In this document: positions 45,302 through 53,388 of the stretch, piece after piece | How the letters are laid out: each line of letters begins with the position of its first letter | Numbering within the stretch: the first letter of the stretch is position 1 | Source: Halomonas daqiaonensis | GTDB lineage: Bacteria; Pseudomonadota; Gammaproteobacteria; Pseudomonadales; Halomonadaceae | DNA: 64,000 bases | Assembly: GCF_900109725.1 (NCBI RefSeq) | Contig: NZ_FOBC01000013.1 | Location: 46,103-110,102, forward strand | Direction: 5' to 3' | Translations under genes and position numbers: made by a program | The notes under the pieces: model-generated | What the model was told of the DNA's origin: nothing | Databases searched by the model: none | Seen by the model: only the letters and a program-made list of their open reading frames with translations

Positions 45302-46993
45302 CTACCCCGTGAGGCCATGCCACTCGGCCAACTGTTGATTAGCCTTGAGCCGCTGACGCTGGAGCAGCACGTTGTCGAACAGGCTCTCCAACGAAGCGTT
45401 CGGAGTAACCAACGGCAGTGAAGCCTGAACTTCATCCCGGAATTGTGTGGCGATCCTCGGCTTCGCTTCCAGTACCTCCCACCAAGCGAGAATGTCTGAG
45501 CGGGCTGTCTCCATCAGCCGTGCGGAGGGTAGCCGGTCAGATTTTGCCGCATTGGCTTTCTCCGAAGCGGGTAGGAGGTTCCACAGGTCGTTGTTCTGCC
45601 AGCGAGTCCATGGGAAGCAGTGATCGATGGCGTAGGTGCGCCTGTGCAGGTCTTGATGTGACCATACGCAATGCAGGCGCCTGGCCTCCTGCAGGTGGCT
45701 TGCTACCAGCTGCCGGACCTGCAACGTCTCTCGGCGGCTTTCCGGCCAGCGTAATGCCTTGTGTAGCAGCCCGAGGTCGGCCTGCGCGTTGTACCCTTGC
45801 ATCAGCTGCACCCACTCATGGGTGATCGCCGGTTCCAGCCAGCAGGCGTAGCGGCTCATGCAGTCCCACAGCAGGGTGGGAACCCGAAACTCGCCAAAGC
45901 CAGCCAATGTCTGCGTGTCCAGACGCGCCGGTTGGTCGCCGATCCGCACCCCTCTCCGCTCTCCTGCAAAGATCTGATCTGAGCTGCCTGGCCAGGTGGT
46001 GTAGTGCGTCGGCATACGCACGATGGTCTGGCAAGCATCACGAACGGCACGGAGAACTGTGGCGGCCATCTCGGGGTCAGCCAGTGGGCTGCCGATACGC
46101 ATGTCGCCGGGGGCGAGGTGCCCAAGCCGATGAAAATCTTCCTTGGCGAAGCCGTAGCCCCGGGAACCCGGTGATTGACGTAGTCGATGGTCCAGCAGCA
46201 GCGGGCGGTAGAGCAACAGCCAATACAGCCCGACGGCCCCGAGGGGAAGGGTGACCCAGTCGTCGTCTCGAGAAAGCACGATGCCAGGGGCGGTATCGGC
46301 CAGTCTGACCAGGGTGCGCAACAGGGCTAGCTTATAGGTCGAGGATTTGTCGTCGTTGACAATGACATGGCGCAGCACCGGCAGAGCGCCGGTGCCATCA
46401 TCCGGTAGCCGATAGGCGCGGAGCTGCCAGGCAACAGACTCGCGACCTAACTGATCGCCACTCTGAGAGGCGGCCACCGGGAGGAGCGCGAGGTCCTGGG
46501 CCCAGCGATCCAGCGCTGCCAGACTGACGTCATAGAATTCACGCTCATCGCCGCTATCCCCTTGCCGACAGGTGATGACCATCAGGCCACCCGGAGCCAG
46601 CAAGGTGGTGAGCACACGCAGAGTACGCTGCTGCTCATCGGCTCGTAGGCGCATCCAGACGGCTGAGACAAGGATCAGCGAGTACCGCTGTGACAGGGCC
46701 CCTACCTGTGTCAGTGCAGGAAGACGATCATCCAGCCAGATGACATCGCTGCCAAGGGTGTGGCCGCGTCCTAGCTGACGCAGGCCTTCTGCCGGCTCCA
46801 CGGCCACTACCTGCCAACCACGCTCCGCCAACGCCTTGGCGTCACGTCCGCTGCCGGCACCCACGTCCAAGGCCATCCCGGGATGTGACGGCAAGTGCGC
46901 TATCCAGTCACGGTGCACCTGATCGAAGCCGATCGACTGATACTGGTCGAAAAAGCGTCTGGCATTCTCGTGGTAGGGCCGCTCGCTCGACAT
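45302..46993 (-). CDS. Class I SAM methyltransferase fused to an HNH nuclease domain
   Basis: A 563-residue two-domain protein. Residues about 30-170 are a Rossmann methyltransferase (motif I MALDVGAGSGRDAKAL at 40-55, VVAVEP, a post-motif region ILVSAVWMRL and APGGLMVITCRQG). The middle (~175-430) is an unrecognised helical region. Residues about 439-494 carry an HNH-type site: YAIDHCFPWTRWQNNDLWNLLP with Asp457-His458, Asn468-469-Asp470 and Asn473, followed by KANAAKSD. It is a single leftward gene with a GGAAGTG ribosome-binding site. No specificity subunit or second nuclease is adjacent. The methyltransferase lacks a DNA-methylase catalytic motif that I can recognise, so the substrate is open. 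Confidence 0.8.
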   Translation of the reverse strand: MSSERPYHENARRFFDQYQSIGFDQVHRDWIAHLPSHPGMALDVGAGSGRDAKALAERGWQVVAVEPAEGLRQLGRGHTLGSDVIWLDDRLPALTQVGALSQRYSLILVSAVWMRLRADEQQRTLRVLTTLLAPGGLMVITCRQGDSGDEREFYDVSLAALDRWAQDLALLPVAASQSGDQLGRESVAWQLRAYRLPDDGTGALPVLRHVIVNDDKSSTYKLALLRTLVRLADTAPGIVLSRDDDWVTLPLGAVGLYWLLLYRPLLLDHRLRQSPGSRGYGFAKEDFHRLGHLAPGDMRIGSPLADPEMAATVLRAVRDACQTIVRMPTHYTTWPGSSDQIFAGERRGVRIGDQPARLDTQTLAGFGEFRVPTLLWDCMSRYACWLEPAITHEWVQLMQGYNAQADLGLLHKALRWPESRRETLQVRQLVASHLQEARRLHCVWSHQDLHRRTYAIDHCFPWTRWQNNDLWNLLPASEKANAAKSDRLPSARLMETARSDILAWWEVLEAKPRIATQFRDEVQASLPLVTPNASLESLFDNVLLQRQRLKANQQLAEWHGLTG

Positions 46994-47136
46994 GGTGTCA
47001 CTTCCCTTTGACCGGATAGGGCCACGTTACCGACTGGCTTAGTAGAATGCGATATGCCCCCCTGACGGTAGATTGCTTGTGCCTTTCGCGGTTGGCGCCT
47101 GAACTCTTGTAAGAGACAGCCCCTGGAGTCATCGTT

Positions 47137-47796
47137 ATGTGCGGCCGATTCGCTCTCTTCTCCGACCCCACCTCCATCGCCCGAGCCCTCCGCCTGCCTC
47201 CACCGTCGGAGGGCTGGCAACCGCGCTACAACATCGCCCCCGGCACCTGGATCACCGGTGTGCTCCGCTATTCGACGGACGGTGACCCGCTGTTCGATGA
47301 TGTGTGGTGGGGCTACCGCCCGCACTGGGCCGGGTCGAGCGGCCCCGAGCCGATCAACGCCCGCGCCGAGAAGCTGAACAGCTCAAAATACTTCCGCGGG
47401 GCTTTTCACAAGCACCGCTGCCTGATCCCGGCAAGCGGCTGGTATGAGTGGTTGCCAGGAGAAGGGGCCAAGCAGCCCTACTTCTTTGCCCGTCAGGACC
47501 GCGAGCCGCTGTTCCTGGGCGCGATCTGGGAGCCACTCGACGACGACACCGCCTGTTGCGCCATCATCACCGAACCGGCCCGGGGCATCGCTCGTGACAT
47601 CCACGACCGCATGCCGCTGGTGCTGGATGACCAGAGCCTCGAGGCATGGCTGGATCCTGATCTGGTCGAGCGCGATGCCATCCGCGCCGCGGTGCATCAC
47701 CTGGAGGCCGAGGCATTGACCGCCTGGCCGGTGTCAACGCGGGTCAATCGGTCGGATCAGGAAGGCCCCAGTCTGGTGGAGCCCTTGGACCCGTAG
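47137..47796 (+). CDS. SRAP-domain protein (HMCES/YedK family), intact
   Basis: A 219-residue protein with every catalytic residue: Cys2 (MCGRFALF), Asn32 (PRYNIAPG), Glu78 (INARAEKL) and His156 (RDIHDRMPL). It forms a thiazolidine link with abasic sites in single-stranded DNA and protects them during replication. A GGAGTCATCGTT leader precedes the ATG. Its 3' end overlaps the convergent zinc-ribbon gene by 40 bases. A diverged second copy (43.7 kb) and a fragment (38.9 kb) in this window are both broken, so this is the only working SRAP gene here. Confidence 0.93.
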   Translation: MCGRFALFSDPTSIARALRLPPPSEGWQPRYNIAPGTWITGVLRYSTDGDPLFDDVWWGYRPHWAGSSGPEPINARAEKLNSSKYFRGAFHKHRCLIPASGWYEWLPGEGAKQPYFFARQDREPLFLGAIWEPLDDDTACCAIITEPARGIARDIHDRMPLVLDDQSLEAWLDPDLVERDAIRAAVHHLEAEALTAWPVSTRVNRSDQEGPSLVEPLDP

Positions 47797-48460
47797 ATCA
47801 GCCGGTCCTCCAGGCAGCGTCCGCAGGCCTTGCAGCAGACCCGGTAGCGACGCCCCGGCAGCATCTTTGCCTCGAACGCCTGCCATGATGGCTTCAGTCC
47901 GCGTCCGCGGACTTCGCTCTGCCCGCAGGGGCAGACCATGATCCAGGTGCCGTCAGGGATCGGCATCATCTCGATCTCGTCCATGATCGTTCTCCGGCCA
48001 TGTCACTCCACCGTAGTTCGGCGGTCACGTTGCTGCCGTAAGCCAGCGCCGACAGCGGTTGTGCGATTCGATTGATCCTGAGCCCCACAGCGGCGACCAT
48101 GCCTGCTCTTTTATGAGGAGGTACGAATGCTCGCACGCGGGTTTCTCTCGTTGATGGTCGCGATCCCCGGGCTGGTCCAGGCCGATGTGCTCATCGGCAG
48201 CTGGAACATCAAGCACCTCGGCTGGAACAACGACAAGGCGTTCGGCCAGGTGGCTCACGTGGCCAACCACTTCGATCTGCTGGCGATTCAGGAGCTGATG
48301 GACACCGCGGCCCTGGCGCGACTGGAGCGTGAGGTGGAAGCCCTCTCCGGCGAGGCGTGGTCGTCCATGGCCAGCCGCGACCTGGGCCGTTCCACCTACA
48401 CCGAGCACTACGCGTTCCTGTGGCGGGAGAGCGAGGTCGCCTACGAGGATGGCGCGGTGG
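47445..48460 (+). repeat. Duplicated block, intact copy
   Basis: Right-hand copy of the block at 38923-39920, same orientation, offset 8521-8529 bases. It covers the last third of the SRAP gene, the zinc-ribbon gene and the first ~110 codons of the secreted nuclease. Direct repeats of this length could recombine and delete the ~8.5 kb between them. Confidence 0.9.
47757..47984 (-). CDS. Small zinc-ribbon protein
   Basis: A 75-residue protein with paired cysteine knuckles, VCPCG near residue 18 and CCKACGRC near 50, fitting a zinc ribbon. It is convergent with SRAP and overlaps its last 40 bases. The degraded copy at 39234 conserves the cysteines and reading frame apart from one stop, which supports past coding function. 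The family is unknown to me. Its constant place between SRAP and the secreted nuclease in both copies suggests the three travel together. Confidence 0.65.
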   Translation of the reverse strand: MDEIEMMPIPDGTWIMVCPCGQSEVRGRGLKPSWQAFEAKMLPGRRYRVCCKACGRCLEDRLIYGSKGSTRLGPS

Positions 48461-49182
48461 TGTTTCTGGATTCCGGCGATGTCTTCAGCCGTGAGCCCTA
48501 TGCGGCGCGCTTTCGAGATGTGGAGACCGATGATCTGTTCACCGCGGCCACGGTGCACATCGTCTACGGTGACAGCGTCGGTGACCGGCTGCCGGAGATC
48601 GAGGCCCTGGCCGATTACTGGCAGTGGCTGGACGAGATCGCCAAGGGGACGCCACGGCTGCTGATGGGGGACTTCAACCTCGCCCCGGATCATGACGGCT
48701 GGTCGGCACTGCGTGAGTTTGGCGTCATGCCCGCCATCACCGACGGACGCTCGACCCTGGCCACCACGGCCGGCGAGTACGCCAATCTGTATGACAACCT
48801 CTGGTACGACGCCGACCACCTGGAGCCTAGCGACCGGGGCACCCTGCGCTTTCCGCAGCTGCTGGCGTTGGATCACCAGGCGTCGCGTGACCGTGTCTCC
48901 GACCATGCCCCCGTCTACCTCGGTCTCCATGGCGCCCGCCTTGCGCGTCAGCATGTCGACGGTGAGGGGGCGATGGCCAGCATCGCGTCTCCGTACTGCA
49001 TCGACCTGAACGCCGCCGCAGCCACGCGGCTAGAGGACTTGCCGCATGTCGGGCCTGCCCGGGCCGAGGCGATCGTGGAGGGGCGCCCCTGGGCGGCCCC
49101 GGGAGAACTCACCGAGGTAAACGGCATCGGGGGCGGTCGCCTGGAGGAGATCCGGGCAAGCGGATTGTTGTGCGGGGCATGA
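48127..49182 (+). CDS. Secreted endonuclease/exonuclease/phosphatase with C-terminal helix-hairpin-helix
   Basis: A 351-residue protein: signal peptide 1-19 (cut after VQA), an EEP nuclease domain (VLIGSWNIKHLG near 21, DLLAIQELMD with catalytic Glu near 56, LLMGDFNLAPDHDGW near 180, and RVSDHAPVYL near 260), then a ComEA-like HhH DNA-binding domain (YCIDLNAAAATRLEDLPHVG, then RAEAIVEGRPW) at about 285-345. It should cut DNA outside the cytoplasm, for nutrient or DNA-uptake purposes or against rival DNA. A GAGGAGGTACG leader precedes the ATG. A truncated copy lies at 39598, and a copy of its last codons at 52599. Confidence 0.88.
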   Translation: MLARGFLSLMVAIPGLVQADVLIGSWNIKHLGWNNDKAFGQVAHVANHFDLLAIQELMDTAALARLEREVEALSGEAWSSMASRDLGRSTYTEHYAFLWRESEVAYEDGAVVFLDSGDVFSREPYAARFRDVETDDLFTAATVHIVYGDSVGDRLPEIEALADYWQWLDEIAKGTPRLLMGDFNLAPDHDGWSALREFGVMPAITDGRSTLATTAGEYANLYDNLWYDADHLEPSDRGTLRFPQLLALDHQASRDRVSDHAPVYLGLHGARLARQHVDGEGAMASIASPYCIDLNAAAATRLEDLPHVGPARAEAIVEGRPWAAPGELTEVNGIGGGRLEEIRASGLLCGA

Positions 49183-49370
49183 GCCCGACCCGTGCAGTGG
49201 ACGTGATCGTTTACGCCGCAAGACAGAAATGTTGTCTATCGTGTGAGCATCGATTGGTTAAGGGTAAATGTGTGATGGGTTTGTCACCTCGAGACGACTG
49301 GCCACCTTCATGATTACTAGAGATGGTGGGCCCAGGGAAGCTTTTCTTGAACTTGGAGTGACTCACGGCT
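49141..49370 (+). repeat. Direct repeat A, from the nuclease 3' end into the gap
   Basis: From CTGGAGG in the last codons of the nuclease gene through GGGGCATGAGCCC and on to GATGGTGGGCCCA and TTGAACTTGGAGTG, this stretch recurs with substitutions and small gaps at 52599-52830. The two copies flank the complete TRAP operon. Confidence 0.7.
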
Positions 49371-49706
49371 TTGCGATCGAGCACTTGATCCTGGCGGGCG
49401 GCGTGCAGATGCAACTGCGTCAACCCAGCAATTTCCGACTCGAAATTGCCCAGGTTTGAATGCTCAATGGAAACGATACACAAGCAAAGTTTCTCAGGTC
49501 GTCGCTCATCGTCTTCAAGACGATTTTGCCTCATGGGTATACCATAAAATCGCAATTGTGATGCAGCCAGCCAAACCGCCGCATTATGTTTTTCTGTCAA
49601 TTTCAGTGTTGTCGTTAACAAGCATGCTGACGTCGTAATGGTTCCTATGCCACCTAGGATTGCCCTTTAAGATGATCAGCATTCATCCATTTTGAGAATA
49701 TAAAAA
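49183..49706. other. 520-bp gap before the second TRAP operon
   Basis: No convincing gene. It contains the rest of direct repeat A up to about 49370, then AT-richer DNA that leads into the TRAP operon. GAGAATATAAAA just before the binding-protein start includes its ribosome-binding site. Short open frames on both strands have no recognisable product. Confidence 0.5.
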
Positions 49707-50729
49707 ATGAGGAACAATAAATTGAATATGTTGGCAAGTGGTGCAACCTTTCTGGGTTTGGTCTCGACTATAACCATGGCGCAAGCGGATGCCTTAACCT
49801 TTAATTTCCATAGCGGTCTCACGGAGTCGCGGCCGGAGGCTGAGCACATCGATGCTTTCGCGACCTTGGTGGAAGAGAAGTCTGGTGGGGAACTGAAAAT
49901 TGATGTCTACCATGCTGGTGCACTTGGTCTGAAAGAGGCTGATGTCTTGCGTAGCCTTCAACGTGGCATGATCGATATGGCGCTGCTGTACGGCGAGTAC
50001 TACACTCGCGACGCACCAGCACTTGCTTCGGTCTATGCTCAGGGTGCGATCACCGAAGCTGATCAGCATCTCGATATCCTGCCAGTCATTAAGGAAATGT
50101 ACGACGACGGATTCGCCAAGTGGGATATCCATACCGTGGGCGGGGTGGTGGCACCGGTCTTCGATGTCGGATTGCACTGTAAGGAGCCTGTCGACTCCCT
50201 CGAGGATCTGGAAGGCAAGAAGGTACGCGTGTGGTCAAGGCACCTCGTCGAAACCTTCGATGAACTTGGTATTGCGGCACAGGTGATTCCTCAAAATGAC
50301 ATGTACATGGCACTCCAGACAGGTGTCGTGGATTGTGCCTATTACCTTTCTACTGTGGCCAAGACCGTCTCCCTGCATGAGGTCACGGAATATGAGTCGT
50401 ATCTACATCCCTGGGCTGCCGCGCCGTGGATATTCGGCATCAGCGAACAGTCCCTAGGCCGTCTCGACGACAATCAGCGTCAAGCCCTCGAGGAAGCAGG
50501 TCAGGAGATCTGGGCAAGGACTCGAGACCTCGCCGTCGATGCGGAGCGTGAGGCCTTGGCCCGAAAAGAACGCGAATCGTTGGGCATCACTGTCCTGTCA
50601 CCGTTCTCCGACGAAGATATGGACACCTTTGTTGCAGCGGCTTGGAAGGCCTGGAAAGACATGGCTGAAAACGCCGGCGAAGATGGCTTGTATTATTACA
50701 ATAATGTTACAGAAGCTCTCTCCGAGTAA
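49707..50729 (+). CDS. TRAP transporter substrate-binding protein (DctP type)
   Basis: A 340-residue periplasmic binding protein. Signal peptide 1-27 (cut after AQA), then DALTFNFHSGLTESRPEAEHI, the DctP core with VRVWSRHLVETFDELGIAAQVIP near residue 175 (the conserved Arg that holds a ligand carboxylate is in VRVWSR) and QTGVVDCAYY. Its base composition is lower in GC than the surrounding chromosome. It is first of a complete P-Q-M operon and is not closely similar to the TRAP system at the left end of the window. Confidence 0.93.
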   Translation: MRNNKLNMLASGATFLGLVSTITMAQADALTFNFHSGLTESRPEAEHIDAFATLVEEKSGGELKIDVYHAGALGLKEADVLRSLQRGMIDMALLYGEYYTRDAPALASVYAQGAITEADQHLDILPVIKEMYDDGFAKWDIHTVGGVVAPVFDVGLHCKEPVDSLEDLEGKKVRVWSRHLVETFDELGIAAQVIPQNDMYMALQTGVVDCAYYLSTVAKTVSLHEVTEYESYLHPWAAAPWIFGISEQSLGRLDDNQRQALEEAGQEIWARTRDLAVDAEREALARKERESLGITVLSPFSDEDMDTFVAAAWKAWKDMAENAGEDGLYYYNNVTEALSE

Positions 50730-50791
50730 CGTCAGGCTCTGAGTCGGCAGGATTGCCGACTCTCTCTTCATTTCCGGAATGGGCGATATAA

Positions 50792-51301
50792 ATGCTGCGA
50801 ATACTCAGCCTGCTGATCGCGAGAACGGCATATGGCGTCTTTCTTCTCGGTGTGTTCGGCGGCGTAGTCATGACGGGGTTGATCTTCGTCAGCACGCTGA
50901 TGCGTTACCTGGGCGGGAGCCCTCTGCGTTTTTCTGATGAGTTGGCCGGTTTACTCTTTCTATCGCTGACCTTTCTGTGCCTGCCATATGTGTTGGACAA
51001 GGGTAGGCACATGCGTATCGAGATAATCCGGAACATCGTTCCCGGACCCATGGCCCGGATCATGGATGTGATCAGCACTCTAACACTCGTCGCTTTCTGT
51101 ATGGCCTTCGCCTATGAGGCCTGGGATTTTATGGGCTTCTCGTACTCCATAAGCTCACGGGCCGATATCAGCGGCATTCTGCTGTGGCCATGGATGGCGA
51201 TCATGCCCTTTTCGATGCTGCTATGCCTCCTGGTGCAGTTTAGGCATGGCATACGGCAACCGATGGCGGACCAAACCTTGGAAAAGGATGTTCCTTTATG
51301 A
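50792..51301 (+). CDS. TRAP transporter small permease subunit (DctQ type)
   Basis: A 169-residue protein with four helices and the polar signature LDKGRHMRIEIIRNIVP after helix 2. It overlaps the large permease gene by four bases (ATGA). The gap of 62 bases after the binding-protein gene holds a weak GGCAG/CTGCC-like dyad (GTCGGCAG with TGCCGAC) at about 50743-50760 that could adjust subunit ratios. Confidence 0.88.
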   Translation: MLRILSLLIARTAYGVFLLGVFGGVVMTGLIFVSTLMRYLGGSPLRFSDELAGLLFLSLTFLCLPYVLDKGRHMRIEIIRNIVPGPMARIMDVISTLTLVAFCMAFAYEAWDFMGFSYSISSRADISGILLWPWMAIMPFSMLLCLLVQFRHGIRQPMADQTLEKDVPL

Positions 51302-52584
51302 GCTGGCTACTGCTCAGCGGAAGCCTGATCGTTCTGCTCTCCAGTGGGGCGGTCTTGGGTGCTGCCCTTGGCCTCACCGGCATGCTTCTGCTTTATTTCC
51401 AGGCGAACGGCGCCACACCGCTGGCCATCAATGCCGCCTGGAACATGCTCACCGACTTCACCCTCAGCGCGGTGCCATTGTTCATATTCCTCGGGGAGAT
51501 CCTTCTGGCAAGCGGGGTATCCAAGCGAGTCTACAACGGTCTGACGCCATTGTTCGCACGAATCCCCGGACAGTTGCTGCATACCAATATCGCCGTATGT
51601 ACCCTGTTTGGCGCCGTAAGTGGTTCTAGTACTTCAACTGCCGCCGCGATAGGCTCGGTAGGTTATCCTGAGCTGAAAAGCCGTGGCTATAACACCAGCA
51701 TGGTGGTGGGTACCTTGGCTGCTGGTGGTACACTGGGATTGCTTATTCCTCCTAGCTTGGCGCTGATCATTTACGGCGCGACTCAGAATGTTTCCATTGG
51801 TAAGTTGTTCATTGCCGGAATGCTGCCAGGTCTGATGATTGCCTGTGCGTTTTCGCTGTGGATCGTGATCCGTTCCAACATTGGAAAGCCGGTGACGCCC
51901 TTATCAAAAGATAAAATGGACTGGTCCGCGGTACGGAGAGGGATACTGGAAATCTGGCCATTGCCCATTCTTATCTTTTTTGTACTGGGAACCATCTACC
52001 TTGGCATCGCAACCCCTACCGAGGCCGCTGCTTTGGGAGTCGTTGCCAGCATCGTGCTGGGTATGACATGGGGAGACCTGAGCCTGCTGCGCCTGTGGGA
52101 AGCGTTCAAGCATGCCTCCCTGATGTTTGCCGCAATCGGCATGATCCTAATCGGCACAGCGATTCTCTCGCAGGCAGTCAGTTTGCTGGGCATACCGCGT
52201 GCTGCCCTCGATGCAATCGGTGGCTTCGGACTGGGTCCCTATGGCGTTCTGTTAATGATTGTCTTCGTGTACATCGTGCTCGGATGCTTCTTCGATGGTA
52301 TCTCGCTATTGCTGATGACATTGCCAATCACCTTCCCGATGATTACCGGCTTGGGCTTCGACCCGATCTGGTTCGGCATCATTGTCACTTTGTTGATCGA
52401 GATCGGTATGATCACTCCCCCTGTGGGACTTAACCTTTTCGTACTGTCGTCAATTTCGAACAATGATGTCGACTTGCCAGCCGCGGCTAAAGCTGCCTTA
52501 CCATATTGGCTGATTCTGCTGGGTGCTGTGGGGTTCTTCACGATATTCCCGGGGGTCATCCTGTGGATTACGCAGTGGGTGTGA
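51298..52584 (+). CDS. TRAP transporter large permease subunit (DctM type)
   Basis: A 428-residue permease with about 12 helices. Hallmarks are FGAVSGSSTSTAAAIGSVGYPELKSRGY spread over helix 3, GTLGLLIPPSLALIIYG and the C-terminal IEIGMITPPVGLNLFVLSSI. These place it in the standard C4-dicarboxylate-like TRAP group. It ends just 15 bases before the second copy of the flanking repeat. Confidence 0.93.
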   Translation: MSWLLLSGSLIVLLSSGAVLGAALGLTGMLLLYFQANGATPLAINAAWNMLTDFTLSAVPLFIFLGEILLASGVSKRVYNGLTPLFARIPGQLLHTNIAVCTLFGAVSGSSTSTAAAIGSVGYPELKSRGYNTSMVVGTLAAGGTLGLLIPPSLALIIYGATQNVSIGKLFIAGMLPGLMIACAFSLWIVIRSNIGKPVTPLSKDKMDWSAVRRGILEIWPLPILIFFVLGTIYLGIATPTEAAALGVVASIVLGMTWGDLSLLRLWEAFKHASLMFAAIGMILIGTAILSQAVSLLGIPRAALDAIGGFGLGPYGVLLMIVFVYIVLGCFFDGISLLLMTLPITFPMITGLGFDPIWFGIIVTLLIEIGMITPPVGLNLFVLSSISNNDVDLPAAAKAALPYWLILLGAVGFFTIFPGVILWITQWV

Positions 52585-52598
52585 CACACATCCTGATA

Positions 52599-52830
52599 CT
52601 GGAGGTGCGTGATAGCGGCCTGCTGCGCGGGGCATGAGCCCAGACCCTCGCGGCGTGCTTACACTACACTGTAGCAATGCTGTCTATTGCTCCAGTCGTC
52701 ATGGATTCAAGGTAACTATGTGGCGGGTTGGTCACTTCGCGCCGGCGGCTGTCTTCATAATCACCAAGATGGTGGGCCCAAGTAAGGGCTTCTTGAACTC
52801 AAGGGTATTCTGAACTTGGAGTGCCGTGTA
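52599..52830 (+). repeat. Direct repeat B, with a remnant of the nuclease 3' end
   Basis: It opens with CTGGAGG and codes for the remnant SGLLRGA followed by a stop, matching the end of the nuclease gene (SGLLCGA). It continues with GATGGTGGGCCCAAG and GAACTTGGAGTG as in repeat A. It lies between the TRAP operon and umuD. Confidence 0.7.
52680..52695. promoter_or_regulatory. Possible LexA (SOS) box upstream of umuD
   Basis: CTGTCTATTGCTCCAG fits CTG-N10-CAG and CTGT-N8-nCAG but not the full CTGT-N8-ACAG consensus. It lies about 295 bases before the umuD start, far for an SOS promoter, and copy A of the repeat has no such site at this place. Weak candidate. Confidence 0.2.
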
Positions 52831-52974
52831 ATTTTCCCCCATCGCCTCGGTCTCGATCGGGGCGAATTCTTGTTGGGTCTTGCAAGCGTAAGACTGCCTG
52901 CCGGATGAAAAATATTGTATTTAAGATCATCCGTATGTCGAGTTAGCAGCCTCTCTCCGCCACTTTGGTCGGCC

Positions 52975-53388
52975 GTGCCCAGATCGGTACCGCACCATCC
53001 GTCCCATTTCGTCAGCAAGGTGCACGCCGGCTCCCCGAGCACGGCTGACGACCACCTGGATACCGACATCGACCTGCATGCCCATGTCGTCAAGCGGCCG
53101 TCGGCGACCTTCTTCGTTCGCGCCGAGGGCGACTCCATGCTGGGCGATGGCGTCCACCCGGGCGACCTGCTGGTGGTGGACCGCAGCCTCGAGGCGCTGG
53201 CGGGCCGGGTCATCGTCATCGCCGTGGATGGCGAGCTGACCGTGAAATGCCTGGAGCGCGTCGGGCAGCGTACCTATCTGTCCGCCAGCGATACGCAGTA
53301 CCGGCCAATCCCGCTGGAAGGGCGCGAGGCCCATGTGTGGGGGGTGGTCACCCACGTCGTCCACGCGCTGCCGGGCGCTCGGCCATGA
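52975..53388 (+). CDS. umuD: UmuD-like SOS mutagenesis protein
   Basis: A self-cleaving partner of DNA polymerase V. The conserved part begins at [19 protein letters not shown], where Ala-Gly is the expected cleavage site, followed by the catalytic Ser in [19 protein letters not shown] and Lys in [13 protein letters not shown]. The start is uncertain: no ATG fits; GTG 52975 gives 137 residues, close to the usual 140, but has only a weak ribosome-binding site, and TTG 52915 would add 20 odd residues. The N-terminus may have been altered by the rearrangement just upstream. It overlaps umuC by four bases (ATGA). Confidence 0.72.
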   Translation: MPRSVPHHPSHFVSKVHAGSPSTADDHLDTDIDLHAHVVKRPSATFFVRAEGDSMLGDGVHPGDLLVVDRSLEALAGRVIVIAVDGELTVKCLERVGQRTYLSASDTQYRPIPLEGREAHVWGVVTHVVHALPGARP

